Source: Stichopus chloronotus (taxonomy: Eukaryota; Echinodermata; Holothuroidea; Aspidochirotida; Stichopodidae). Taken from it: a stretch of 64,000 nt of DNA. Each line of letters starts with the position of its first letter. Positions within the stretch are counted from its first letter, which is position 1. The stretch covers positions 20,887,059-20,951,058 of the forward strand of contig CM037840.1 in the NCBI GenBank assembly GCA_021234535.1. The letters run 5' to 3'. The position numbers were made by a program, and so were the translations under genes. Shown here in pieces: positions 43,201 through 54,449 of this stretch. The notes under the pieces were generated by a model that saw only the letters and a list, made by a program, of their open reading frames with translations, ran no database searches and was not told where the DNA came from.

Positions 43201-46200
43201 TAAAGCAGACCCGTAATCAGGTCAGCCTACGGTAGGAGACCTGTTATATCTTCGACATGTTTCTCCGAATTGCGGAGCTCGAAGAGAGAAGTTAAAATGA
43301 GAAACCGTCTCAGGACTGATCAAAGGAAGGCTGAAGGTCCCTATTCTATGCAAATCTCAAGGAGCTGAGATTCTCAGAAGGGATCAAGATGACACATTCA
43401 ATATTACAGTAAAACTAAAAGGGTTGTAAAACCTAGAACTCTGACACACTCTGATTCTATAAGAAGGTTTGTTGATCAGTAGGTATATTCTCTTTTTATT
43501 ATTTCTGCACCTATTAAATTTCCTGAGTTGGAACAAAAACATTTTCCGTAAGATTGACAATGGCTCTAAATTGCTGCTTCTTCTTTTGTCTTCTTTTTTT
43601 TTATTACTGGAACTTAGCTTTTCTATCCACTATTTATCAGGAGATGCTGGTGATTTATGATTGATAAACTGCATTTGGTCCACAAAACCAATGACTGCAG
43701 TAAGGCCTACAACATCATTCATCATCAAGATTTGCAGTATTACTATTATATCTCATACACCAGTTGTCAAATGTCAGGGGTGTCCAAATTGCTAGTGATG
43801 GGGTGGAGGAGGAGGATAGGGAGGAAGGCGAAAGACAATGTTGAATTTCGGCTCACCGGTACAATCCATTGGCTGACACTGTGCCAATGACGGACTGGCT
43901 GTCTGTAAGCTTGTAAGGATCATAGCAGCCATCACTTCGTTCATTGTCGGCTCCTCTTCTTTGGCAACTTTGAGAGTTTTGGCACTGTAGACAACCCAAA
44001 AGAAAGATATATGTTTGTCAGGACCATCGACACAGTTCGAAACCCCTGCTGATGTCCTCCAAAACCAACCAACAAATCTGACAATTTACCTAACTTGGGA
44101 TTTACCTGATATTGTCCTGCCTCTGCTTGGGGCTGCTAAAGAATACTTTCCCCCGAGTTGAATCTTAACCCTAAACGTTCCCTACAGAGTGTTTTTCATG
44201 GTGACTGTATGATATTGCAAAATGAACTTATTAATGACATTGAGTGTGACCGGATGTGCAGTGTTGTTTTCTGCCAGAATCTGCTCACTGGAGGGTTTTT
44301 CAGGTGAAGTCGTCTCACTGGTCTGTAAGAACTGCCGAGAGTCTCTATAGGAGTCTAGCAAGATTACTGAACAAGTTACTGCAGGTGATACTCATTCACA
44401 TGAATGAAAAGTTGAAAGTAACTTGGACACCTAACTTTTGTCTTCTTTGACCACTTAAATTTGAAATTACCTACGGTGGTTGAATGATACCTTGGTGACA
44501 GCACCTGATTTTTTTTTTTTTGGGGGGGGGGGAGTTTAGATGTAACATTTCTGCATTATTGTCTCACACTGAAAAATAGAAAATGAAAACCTGATAATTT
44601 CCTGACAGCCCCACCAAGAAAGCAACAAGCATTATCACCAAATGATGAGCAGAGAAAATTTAGAAATCCAGCTTTATTTTGCAGCTAAACACAGAAGACT
44701 GACATGACTTTTATGTGATGGAGAGATGGACAGTCCCAAACTGACTTCTGAACAGTTGTAAATAACAACTTCGTAGAGAAGAAACAATCGAAGTGTTTTA
44801 CAGAGATTCCTTGGGATATAGATAAATTACACATTAATGTTCTCACCATGAGCCTAGATTGATGAGAATCTACAAAGTCAGGATTTTTAAAGCCAAATAA
44901 GGTGTTTGAAATATCCCAACAAGGCATACAAAGAAAATACCTTTAATCTTTGTTAAACCATTCAATCTCATCAATAAACATCCACATAGCCTTCATCCCT
45001 TCAGCACATTAGTACCTATGTGATGAGTCAACGGAAGATGCATAATTTGAATTTTGAAAGGTTAAGGTGAACAAAGTATTGTTGAGCAACAAAAACTGAA
45101 TTTCTATCTGTGAGAAACTTACTTCTTGAAGAGAAGGCTATTGTCCTTCCTTATGTTGAATAGTCTACCGTTCTTTGTCCACAAACATTGGTTTAAAAAT
45201 ATGGTTGTTTTCTGCAAACAAATGCCTCGTTTCCCTTTAAGACTAATTCCATTACACCTATGTAGTATCATAGCAATTTGACATAACTCCTCTAACTCTG
45301 TGAATACTTCTACAATAGTACCCAAAAATAAACCACTGATAAAACGTACACAACAATTCTTTGTTAAAATTTAGCACTATTGTAAAAGGTCAAATATATG
45401 CTACAAACAGCCAATCACTAGTGTGTTATTATCATCACATTTCAACTATCCATTGTTGTATGTGTTGTGTATTCACTTTATTCTGTCTCTTTGTTTTGTT
45501 GGCCTCTTTTGTCTTTTATTTTTCCCACTTATTTCTTGTCAAAAAGCTCTCATTTACCCACCCTCCCCTTTTTTGGGGGGGATGAAGCACAGAAATCTAA
45601 TCACATAAACAGGTGGTGGGAATAAAAGCCACTGACTGCACATTTAACTATAGCATATACTGCTTTCATGTCATAGTTTCTTAACTACAGTTGAGCAAGC
45701 AAAAAAAGACTTGTGTACACTATACCATACGCTCACCACTTGAAACCAATTTTACCGGTCCCTAAAAAATATGCACTAAAGGTTTATTTCCTAAGGAGAG
45801 TTGTTTGTACAGTCACTAACCCTGTGGTTTATCACTTCTACTTTAGTCAAGGATAACTCGAAGCCTTGCAGAGTAAACGTCCCTGGAGGCCGCCGAGCTA
45901 ATCCAGGGTCGCATATTTGGCCACGTGCCAAACATAGCAGCACGTTGTAAACAAGACCAGCGTTGAGGCGACATGTTAGAGTTATTATTGAATGTTCACG
46001 CGAAGTTCAACGTGCGACGGCATGTTTTAATAAAAGCAAAAAAAACTTACACTGGCTGTTGCAATGCACATGACATGACATCAAAGTTCTTCACTAACAA
46101 CAATCTAGTAGAAGGTGCATGATTGATACTGATAGGCCTACTTTCTCCAGTCTGACCGTCAGCGAGGGTGTTGTTTCTGTACGATAACCGTTTCAACTAG

Positions 46201-47234
46201 GTTAGTTTTGACACCGACTCTACTGGAGATGTGCAAGAAACTTAGGGGCCTAAATTCACTCTCTCTGTCTTAACATTCCATTACACTTACAGTACTCACA
46301 CTAACTGTTAGCACTAGAATCGAAGTCCCGTACCATGATCTCTCATTTGTACATTTTGATAGCTAACGTCCATATACTCCATAAATATTTTGATTAACCG
46401 ATCTTTGGATATCAAGCAATCCAGTATAACTTAGACCGCTGAATGACACTGAGAGCGAAGGGTAGCCTGGCTGGAATTCAGTTACAGAGGCTTTCGGAGA
46501 GGCTAGTAATGATAGCCCATGGATGTAGGCTAGGTCCTACTGAGAATGTCATCTTAATAATGAGATAATAACATTTATGATTGATTAAATAATAATATGT
46601 AAAGCTTAGCCTCAGAATCAGACTAGAAAGCAATTTAGGGAGCCTATGGCAAGGTTACCCAGCGTTCCATTCACTGATTCAGTGTAAATACTAACGTTTG
46701 TAAATTACTAAGTTAGGCTGGTCACTTAGTTACTTACCATGGAACTTCGATACCATCTGTAACTGTTCTTTTCTTTGACTCGGGTGTCACAGCCATGGAA
46801 TTTAAGGTGTAATTATCGTCCAGCGGAGGGTACCTGTACACGTTGCTATGACGAGATAATAACCTGACTTCTTCAAGTTTCTTTCTAACCAAGGTTTCTT
46901 CGCTGTCGTCTAATTTGATAAAAACTTCATTCGTTTGCTTCCTGTGTTTTTGGACAAATCCACATACTTCCACTTCGCAATGAGTGATATAAACTTGCTG
47001 GTTGAATTTCAAATGAATGTCTTTGGTGTTCTTAAACTGACAATTTCCAACAATTTGTCTCTCCGTAAAATCCTTGATGTACCTATCATCAAACTCCACA
47101 GTGTACAGTGTATCCCCCATTGGCCTCGACGTGATGGACCGTACGACTCCGGGGTAAAATATACCGTCCTGCCATGGGGCTGCCACTTGAGAACCAATAC
47201 AAAATTCAGCTCCGGATTTCTCCAAGCTTCTCAT
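33994..47234 (-). CDS. ZNF395-like: ZNF395/SLC2A4RG/ZNF704-family transcription factor (complete, 8 coding exons)
   Basis: Coding join on the minus strand: 47234-46738, 43984-43857, 42291-42139, 41670-41477, 37944-37844, 36007-35758, 34681-34601, 34230-33994 (1641 nt, 546 residues plus stop). All introns are GT-AG and all phases close (2,1,1,0,2,0,0). Order of parts: Tudor-like DUF4772 region (1 to about 150), a short conserved segment MAAMILTSL (exon 2), a Ser/Pro-rich linker, one C2H2 finger (Cys333, Cys338, His351, His356), the family motif EEEFYYTEV (exon 6), and a C-terminal C-clamp (Cys520, 533, 536, 542). Family members are nuclear DNA-binding regulators; human HDBP1/2 were described as binding a GCCGGCG-type element, and GEF acts at the GLUT4 promoter. 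Its length is close to that of human ZNF395 (about 513). Three vertebrate paralogues exist, so this is probably the single pre-duplication orthologue. Confidence 0.93.
34601..34681 (-). CDS. ZNF395-like: ZNF395-like exon 7: short Ser/Pro linker
   Basis: An 81-base, 27-codon exon (NESYHSPNSTSVFKTIPSTS and onward). It is supported by a good acceptor (ACTCCAG|AATG), the donor AAG|GTAATG and a phase 0-0 fit between its neighbours. Its removal would not shift the frame, so it could be an optional cassette exon. Confidence 0.75.
34943..34998. repeat. Exact 28-bp tandem duplication in a ZNF395-like intron
   Basis: CATGAGATTGACGTAGAATG plus TGTCGACT occurs twice in a row without a mismatch, so the duplication is recent. 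It lies in the intron between exons 7 and 6. Confidence 0.95.
35337..35635 (+). repeat. 300-bp dispersed repeat, copy B (ZNF395-like intron)
   Basis: TTAAACCGTTCAGTCTC, TTTATTCTTGAGCAACAAAT and CAATATTCCCTTAAA align with the other copies. Confidence 0.7.
35758..36007 (-). CDS. ZNF395-like: ZNF395-like exon 6: EEEFYYTEV motif
   Basis: Residues 358-441. EEEFYYTEVE is the family signature just after the finger (EEDFYYTEVQ in human ZNF395), followed by a Thr/Asn/Gln-rich, likely disordered segment. Acceptor TTTCAG|TAAG, donor TTCA|GTAAGT. Confidence 0.92.
37844..37944 (-). CDS. ZNF395-like: ZNF395-like exon 5: single C2H2 zinc finger
   Basis: A 101-base exon encoding YKCTWQRCSKTLCTIQGIER then HIRTVHLG. 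The spacing is C-x4-C-x12-H-x4-H, identical to the finger of vertebrate ZNF395 (KCLWPNCGKVLRSIVGIKRH then VKALHLG). Acceptor TTCCAG|ACG, donor CGG|GTGAGT. An unrelated open frame on the opposite strand hides it. Confidence 0.95.
37945..41476 (-). other. ZNF395-like intron 4 (longest intron)
   Basis: About 3.5 kb with no coding segment seen, bounded by donor GTGAGT at 41476 and an acceptor at 37945. Confidence 0.8.
41477..41670 (-). CDS. ZNF395-like: ZNF395-like exon 4: linker before the zinc finger
   Basis: Residues 260-324. A non-repetitive, acidic linker (SSSLDEGIDMGENGTSVYWD) ends in NTRKVQ just before the finger exon. Acceptor TCCAG|GTGATG, donor ACAG|GTGAGT, phase 1 in and phase 0 out. 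Confidence 0.88.
42139..42291 (-). CDS. ZNF395-like: ZNF395-like exon 3: Ser/Pro-rich linker
   Basis: About 51 residues of low complexity (SPSGSASCSSDAWSPT and later SGHFSWDFQSRGTPSPG). They resemble the GHWSGSSGVSTPSP stretch of vertebrate relatives and are likely disordered. Acceptor TCCAG|GTCC, donor ATAA|GTACGT. Confidence 0.85.
   Translation of the reverse strand, partial: VLLALLGLHHAPRMLGLQRQPTMHLPLPQQVVVTSVGTFSPGVPLHQDFQ
42480..42572. repeat. ATC/CAT-rich microsatellite in ZNF395-like intron 2
   Basis: Interrupted ATC units with CAC variants, centred on 42505-42570. Confidence 0.85.
42780..42890. repeat. Diverged tandem duplication in ZNF395-like intron 2
   Basis: AGTTCCTAAGAATAGG, then ATAATGTTGAA, occurs twice (about 42780 and 42827); the copies differ by substitutions and a short insertion. 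Confidence 0.8.
43857..43984 (-). CDS. ZNF395-like: ZNF395-like exon 2: MAAMILTSL segment
   Basis: Encodes residues 166-209, including EVMAAMILTSLQTASPS, which parallels MMAAMVLTSLS of vertebrate ZNF395 and fixes the family assignment. Acceptor TACAG|TGCC, donor ACCG|GTGAGC. Confidence 0.9.
44946..45245 (+). repeat. 300-bp dispersed repeat, copy C (ZNF395-like intron 1)
   Basis: TTAAACCATTCAATCTCATC, GTTGAGCAACAAAAACTGAA and the end TTTCCCTTTAA. It is closest to the inverted copy near 59.9-60.15 kb (shared GAATTTCTATCTGTGA). Confidence 0.7.
45917..45931. promoter_or_regulatory. Perfect NFI palindrome overlapping an E-box
   Basis: TTGGCCACGTGCCAA fits the full NFI consensus TTGGC-N5-GCCAA exactly, and its centre contains CACGTG, the E-box for MYC/USF/HIF-type factors. 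It lies in ZNF395-like intron 1, within a relatively CpG-rich stretch (about 45880-46050). Confidence 0.5.
46738..47234 (-). CDS. ZNF395-like: ZNF395-like exon 1: DUF4772/Tudor-like region
   Basis: Starts MRSLEKSGAEFCIGSQVAAP and contains two beta-barrel-like repeats: GDTLYTVEFDDRYIKDF, and later QVYITHCEVEVCGFVQKH with VFIKLDDSEETLV. This is the paired Tudor-like layout expected for the N-terminus of this family. The start is the first in-frame ATG, about 200 bases inside a GC-box/CCAAT promoter. Donor CCATG|GTAAGT, phase 2. Confidence 0.92.
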
Positions 47235-47329
47235 TTTTCAATATATCCACATTAAAACAAACATACAGAGAAAAACACTGCCATAAAACGTCCTATAACC
47301 CTTGATATCACATGCGTCTTGTCCAACTG

Positions 47330-47480
47330 TTCTTTTCGAAATATCACGTCATGTGCGAGGCCTTGTTTTGATTCTACCGGCTAATACTTACCGGTGAACT
47401 CCGCCCACGCACCATTTGTTGAAAATGTAATGGGCGGAGCCTAATTTGAAGGCTGACCCTGATGCTGAATTCGGATTGGC
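47330..47480 (-). promoter_or_regulatory. Promoter of the ZNF395-like gene
   Basis: A CCAAT box in gene orientation (rc at 47474-47479) and two GC boxes lie 165-245 bases before the ATG. The GC boxes CTCCGCCCA (47399-47407) and TGGGCGGAG (47431-47439) are exact 9-bp inverted copies with a 23-bp spacer. No TATA box is placed suitably, as is common for a regulatory gene with a GC-box promoter. Confidence 0.6.
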
Positions 47481-47597
47481 TGATTGCGCTATGAAATGGC
47501 CTTCGCATTTTTTCGTGGAAAAAGTGGATGATAATTTGCGGTAAAGATGTTTGTTACTGAATTGATGTAACGTACTTCACGTAATCACTCATTTAGA

Positions 47598-47744
47598 ATG
47601 GCGAAAATCAAAAGCATACTTTGGAATCTTTATCAGGATGTGAAGAAAACTTGCCATTATTGCACAACGATCCTGCTAGCCACTGCTCCTATCAACAAAG
47701 AATTTTCGTACATACAAAGCTCAGTATGTTTGTTTCGCATATAA
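47598..47744 (+). other. 48-codon open frame divergent from the ZNF395-like promoter
   Basis: MAKIKSILWNLYQDVKKTCH and onward, starting about 360 bases from the ZNF395-like ATG on the opposite strand (TAGAATGG context). It could be a chance frame in a divergent promoter transcript. No known domain. Confidence 0.12.
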
Positions 47745-50219
47745 CGTACAAGCTGGCAGTTCACCTCTAGATAACCCCAAACAGCGATTGGTATATTGTA
47801 GGATTAACGCACGCCCTTCAGTGGATGATTTACTTTACCCGGTAACTACGTCTACCTAACTTGAATCCAATTTTAACAATTATTCTTACTTAAGAGTGCA
47901 AAAATGTCATCGGTTCGCGTTTTATTTTAAGGGTTAGTATTAAAAGATCGAAAGAAAGGAATTTAATTATTATGGAAGTATGAATGCTTTGGGGAGTAAG
48001 TGTAATACATTAACTCAATGTAAACAGTGAACTAGGAGGTTGGGTTAGTGCCAAGAGCCCGGGAATGATTGTTTTTCGTGTTTTTTTTTCCGGACAAACT
48101 CTAAGGCTGAACCCGAGAACGGAAACTGGCTAGATTCATGGTTCGAGGGAAGCTGCGATTAAGCCATTAGAACTGGATTAAAACATCCCAAATTGAGGGC
48201 GAGTCTATCAGCGGTTGACACCAACACTGATCGCTGTGCGTATGCTATGATGAGAAAATGATGATGTACCGCTGAGAAGGTGTACCAAGAGGAAAAATCA
48301 CTGCAAATTCTTCACAACGTAGAATACTAGACTTGTGATGGTATTTTAAGTGGGTGTGCATGTGGGGGGGGGGTCTCTGCCAGTACTACGTGAGTAATCA
48401 CTTATTGGTTAAGGTTACAAATATCTATTGCTAAATCTGAGCGTTGAAAGAAAAAATATACTTCATGCGCTACAATATATCGAAACTTAATTTCAAAAAC
48501 AGGCGAAAGTTTCAAGAACACTGTCTCACCCGCAAAGAAAAAAAAAAGAGATTTATAGGCCTTTGTAGCACATCTTGCAAATAATTATGCCACAGTTGTT
48601 CACGCAATGGTCAATTGGAAAATGAAATTTGCGGTAAACGTGGGATTAAACATTTTTTTTTCCTTTTATTATTTCTCACATAGTTCGATACCGGCATCAA
48701 AGCAGTAACATATCATGCCAAAGGTAACACCAGGTGCATGAACACTGAAAGCGGGGGGGGGGGGGATTCCCCCCCTTACCATGAGGATATTATTTGTGCT
48801 CTGTTAGTGTTTTTATTATATTGCTATAATTCGCATATTTTTAGCCTATCATTTTTTTTTAGGGCTACAATTTTTGGCCTTAAAAACGAACTGAAAGGTA
48901 TTTTGGGCCAAAGTTTTCTTGTACTGTACCCTTTTCACCAACCTATGGTGGCACTTCGCTGAGACAGTCTTCTACGGGTTTTGCACCCTAAGTTGAAAAA
49001 TTTCTGGCTACATCGCCAAATAGTCATACAACATCAGAGGTGAATGGGGGGGGGGGGGGGTATGGTGGATGTTTCATGAATAATAGTTTTCCGTTAAAAG
49101 TGCAAATTTCTCGCTGATGCTGGTGTTATTCTGTATTGCTTCAAAAGTTCAACGTTTGCAAAATGAACGCAAATGTGACTGAAAAATATCCTACGAAAGG
49201 AAATCGTGTAAATATCCGCACGGTGTAGGTAATAAAAAAAAAACCCGGCTTTAGGATTAGATCATGCTATGTTGCGCAACGTTATGAGTCAATCGCCGAA
49301 GGATAATGACGTCATTACCAGTCACCGCTTATAGCCAGACCAAATTACCGTATCCAACAACATGCCACCTCCTTACCGGCATATTAAATGCGCGGGTAAA
49401 GAGGACTTCCCAGTTACTGCAGCTAGGCAAGCTATGAGTCAAACTGTACGGAGAACACATGGTGTACTGTGAGCACGCATATTGTTAAAAATACACGAAC
49501 ATGGAATTAGATATCTCCCACCCATTGAAAGTATTCAAATCCGCCAGCTCAGTGCCTAAAATGATTAACAAAGTACTGTGCGGAAGATGGGATTATTCTG
49601 TTACAAGCTCCACTTGAAAACGAGAGTGAACACTCAACGGCACAACATAACCAGGCGGTAACCGATCTTCAGTGGGAGGGGGAAGGGGGAGGGAAGATGG
49701 GTCATCGAATTTTTCTATAACACACTTCTCATAACACGGTACCTGCTCCATGGTACGTCCCCCCCCAAAAAAAAGACCCCGGCCATGAGCTTCACCACCC
49801 CCCCCCCCCGCCTCCTCCCACCCGATACGTATTAATGACTTATGTATCATGTTGTTTTCAAAGTACTTTCAAAGTAGTCGATTCTCCTGGTTTATTATGC
49901 CACATCATAGTAAGCTATAGGCCTAGCTATTTATCGGCTTGAAGCAAACATGCCTTAGCTCTTACGACATCCCGAGGGTTCATGTTAGGTGATAATAAGT
50001 GTGAAACGCTGGATTGGCAAAGTCAACACTTTGTGATACCTACATCATCTGGAGTCACAACGTCATATGCCACTCCTAAGAATTATTTACTTAAAAGTCA
50101 GTACTAGGTGTATTTTTTTTTTCGAAATAAAACAAAGTACCGTAGCTATGAACAATGTTTAAAAAAACAAAAGCTTCGTAATTATGTTGGCTCGTATTGC
50201 ATCAGATACTAACTTTCCG

Positions 50220-50460
50220 CAAGCCGGCCAAACTATGCAAAATCGATTTCCGCGCTCCCTACCGCGGGGCCGCAGACGAACACGTGTCAAACTTCACGTA
50301 CACAGGCTGGCCGATGACGCATGTTCATAGTTAATGAGCCTGCATGCCAGCTCATGACGCGGTGAACTGACTCACACCATACGGCAAACAAAGTACAATG
50401 GCGCTCCCGCAAGTCGGATACTACTATTGTATGCATATATGCTCGTCAGCCTGAGTTCGT
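50220..50460. promoter_or_regulatory. CpG-rich block with CRE/AP-1/E-box motifs
   Basis: CACGTG (50281), TGACGCAT (50315-50322), TGACGCGG (50355-50362) and TGACTCA (50368-50374) fall within 95 bases in a locally CpG-dense stretch about 3 kb upstream of the ZNF395-like promoter. A candidate stress/bZIP enhancer or an unannotated promoter; no exon is recognised beside it. Confidence 0.35.
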
Positions 50461-52326
50461 AAACTTCATATGCCTCCTGGATGAACTTTCTTGTAGTTTT
50501 TCGTGTCCCGAATACATGAAATTAAACATAGGCAGAGTCGAATCATTGGCGGCGTGATACATAGAAGGGGAAAAAAGACGCAGCTAAGGTCTATACGTTC
50601 ATCGCATCACCGGAATATATTTTTTTTTTCTAATTTGAAACTGTGTAAGTTCAAAAGTTGAGAAGATTTAGCCATACCTGATGTCCGTCTGCAGTGATCA
50701 AGCATGGCCTCTTTCAAATAATAATGTAACGATGTGTGTTGATTGGAGCGGAGGCGGGGGGCAGGGACTACGGGGTACTTGAAAAATACGGTGATTTTCA
50801 CGACTAATTAGAGCTGCATCTTAACGGCATTCAGTTTTCAAAAAGTTTTTTTTCCTTTATTTTATATTGCTCTTTTATCATTTATTTCGTCATCCACAAC
50901 AAAATGTATACTAGCCCTCCCTCAGCAACTGATTAATCGCATACAGTAGGCCTATAGCAAATGAACCGAGAATAGATGGAATTAAAACCCCGTGACCCCG
51001 ATACCAACCCTGGAGAGCGCCGGGAGTGATATCTGCACTCAGGTAATATTTTTTATTTATTTGTGTTACAAAGACGGAAAACACATAGGATCGTCCGTCT
51101 TGATCAGAACAGGGACGGAGACACACATAAGCCCTAGCTAGCAGTTAGCGACCTTGGCAAGTCACATTGCTCAGCTCAGAGAGTTGCAGTATGCTGTAGT
51201 TTGCATATTGCCTCGTGTACTCGTGTATGTAGGCCATCATGAGATCATCCGTCTCGGACAGTGGCTGGCATCATTTCCTCAGTTTGAGAGATGGACATCG
51301 CAAACACTTTGAGCCCCTTAACTCGGCTCCCTGTGTGAAACAAGACCATCCTCCGCCCCCGTTCTGTGATTATTTCAGATTATTTGGGGGACGTACGTAA
51401 AACCTAACCCTAAGGAAAAGACGTAGTGACGTACCTTCCGATTAAACCCTTCACTGACAATTACCGTCATACATACAGGGGGTAACCGCACGATATGATT
51501 TTGTAATTAAAACAGTTAAGGCTAAGTATATGCGGCCTTGGAGTACTGAGAATGTATCAGTTCATTGTGCGTGGCCTACGTGTACACCCGGCCCCAGGGA
51601 AACAATGAGTTTTTGATGGCCGGGCAAACGTGTGAGAAAGGTTACATCCAATCCTGAAACGGAGACTTCAGTGGATTGGCTACGTGCAACGAACAGAATA
51701 TCACACCGACAATAACCTGTAATGAACGGTTTGTGGTTTACCCTACATAACATGTACATTGTTGGTTCCAGCGACAACAGACGCAAGCTACCGTCATTAT
51801 TGCACACTTGAATAACCAGTTACACCGGTAGTTGTCTACGTATCCTTGCTGTAAAACACTCAGCTTCGTTATACCACGAATGCCATTTCGCACGTTCAAA
51901 ATGTAAGGGCACACATCTCTGTGATATTCCGCAGAAAAATAACAGGTTATTATGCTATACTTCCTGGAAACCGGTGACTTCTAGAAGTTCTACTTTGGCA
52001 CGGCACACAAATTACCGCAATGAACTGCATTTGACTGATGCTCCTACTATCAGCGGCCTGTAAATTGTGTATGGGAGGCCGAAAGGGACACAAAACATTA
52101 CGAAAAACGGTTTATGAAAGTCTAACTAGCCTTCATGGGCTTTTTGCTGATTCTCGTCAGAGGACAGTCAAACAATAATCGGCTAAAAAAGAAGGTAGGT
52201 CTACATGTAACAAGTGATGAACGTTTTTGCTGAAATCAGTAGGTTAGGTTTCTCTAACCTTCCCAGCAGGTACTGGTCTGCCAAGTGACTAGTTCATTGG
52301 TATCATTTACGAATGCAGTCAGAGCT

Positions 52327-52364
52327 GCTGTGCTAACCCACCCCGGTGGGTGGACCAGCACAGC
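52327..52364. other. 38-bp two-tier inverted repeat (hairpin)
   Basis: Outer arms GCTGTGCT/AGCACAGC and inner arms ACCCACC/GGTGGGT, both exact, with a 2-bp centre. Neither large gene overlaps it. Confidence 0.6.
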
Positions 52365-54347
52365 ACCTGGTTCAATTATCTCGAAAATGAAAACGATTTT
52401 AAAATATTTGTAACTTCCCTCAGCTGTAACATACTTGATTGCAGTATTATAAGAAAGCTGAGAAATAGATCTCACAGCATTCTGAACTACACAATCTTCT
52501 TGGGTGGGGGAGTGTCACAGATTTTTTTCAGCAATTTGATAAATGCTTGTTTTCAGTAAAAAAAATGAGAACATTTGAAATATTAACTTTCCACAGAATT
52601 TGTGTCCACCAAACAACAGACTACTAGGCCATGGTAGGCAGAATGCTTGTGACTGGAGAAGCAGGTCCCGATACAGTGTCAGCCAAATAAAAGAAAAAAG
52701 ACAGCCATGGAACCAAAGATTTAAAACTTATAATAATGATAAAATAAGATAAATAAAACAAAATGACTAATCAAATGACAGTTAGAATAAAGTTATGATT
52801 GATGTTATACATCTTGTTCAGTGTCAGGTAGCTATAGTGTACCATGAATAGCACCAGTGGAACCACATCGAACCATCACGTTCAATGCACGGGTGGAATC
52901 ACAAACTAAAATGTAGTAAGACCTACTGAATTGACGGGTGTCACATCACAAGTGCACAACTAACCCATCTGGCCCCCTCACATCAATCTTCCGTATATGT
53001 GCACCATGTAGTCCCCGTGCATGATTCAATAGCTCAGAGCTGTAGTTATAAATCTAAGTACAATTCAAAACTTGTGAAATGAAGTTGAAGGACTGTAACT
53101 ATTCATCAAGACTCAGGATGGCGGGGGGGGGGGGGAGAGGCAGTGAGGGGAATGACAGGCAGTTAAGATTATTCTGAATGAGACTAGATTCCTTGCAGTC
53201 ATTTGGGGGGGGGGGGGTAATAGCCTATTAGACACACTTTCAGTATACGGCACTCATATATACTTGACGGCTTTTACACTGCCATCGTAAATGTTCCCTG
53301 TTCTTCCACCCGGTGGTATTTCATTTTCTCATCTGTCAATTTGAGGTTTCCGTCATATAGATCGGTCACTACAAAATGTTACTTGCTGATGACGTATGAT
53401 CATCAACCCCCCCCCCTCCACCGGTACCCCACTCTTTACCCCCATTTTACCCCGGGATCGGTCGTTCCCCCCCCCCCCCCCCCGTTATACGCTCTGTCTA
53501 CTCTTCGTTCCCCGTTCACTATGCAATCACAACCACACGAGAGAGAAGTAAAAGAAAAGTGAGCCAAGAAATTCACTTTGAGCGAGCAGATTGACAGACG
53601 GGCTGGTCTAGAATTATTATTCATGTAGCTGTAGTTTTCAACCCATGACGGTACTGCTAGGTGACCCCTAAACAATGCACTAATTGGCCAGACAACCAGT
53701 GCAACGATTTTGCCGGCTCGGTGAAAACTGTTCAAAGGTGAAATCAAGTTCAATGTCTTTTTCTTCAAGCTTAACGGAGGAGCTTATCCGAAATAACCTC
53801 TTGCCCCACTCAGTACAGGTATATGTACAAAATAAGGCAGACAGAAGCAGCTAAGAGATAACGTCTGCAAAAAAATTTTTTCGAATTGTTTTGAAAAACG
53901 ACGAGGAAATTTATTGTGCAAATTAAGGTTTCATTTCCGTATCTTTGACTGAGAAGTATCCAAAGTTGGAATGAAAGCGACCGGTTGTGAATTGTTTTTG
54001 GACTGGTTGAAGCTGTATGAAACTATAAATATATCAACTGGCGGATTCACCAATTATTTCTTCAAAGGATCAAATAAACACGATAACTCCATAAATTCCT
54101 CGTTTCAAAGTCAACGTGCTGAAGATTTGAATACATTTTAAGAATTACTGGGTATACGGTATCTCTTACCGTGCATCATAGAATTACTGCAATAAACACT
54201 CGATGGACGAAGAAAAAAAAAGAACAAAGAATACTTATAAAGACATCCTATACTGTCTGAGTAAAAGCTCGGATAGTTGGTATGACTTCATGGCAAATAA
54301 GTTGCAGCAAGGGTTAGTTTGCAGGCTGGGTAGGAACAAAAATATTG

Positions 54348-54449
54348 TGGGAGGGGCTGAAGCCGGCAGGACTATATAACCTGGACGCCATACCACCATC
54401 GACAGTGCTGAGACTAAGAGAAACAGTTTGGCTCTTGCAAGCTCACCAA
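54348..54449 (+). promoter_or_regulatory. TATA promoter of a candidate micro-gene
   Basis: A G-rich KLF/Sp-like box (GTGGGAGGGGCT, about 54348) is followed by TATATAA at 54373-54379, then about 70 bases to an ATG. A start site about 30 bases past the TATA would give a 5'UTR of roughly 45 bases. Confidence 0.4.

Larger units (their letters stand above)
47745..54347. other. Upstream flank of the ZNF395-like gene, no gene accepted
   Basis: Contains the regulatory block at 50.2-50.5 kb, the hairpin at 52.33 kb and several poly-G/poly-C tracts. Short frames (for example 51239-51400) lack support. Confidence 0.5.

Noticed and set aside
51239..51400. 53-codon frame MRSSVSDSGWHHFLSLRDGH onward, with a possible GTACGT donor near its end
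   Set aside because: No partner exon, no promoter and no similarity that I can name; kept only as a note.
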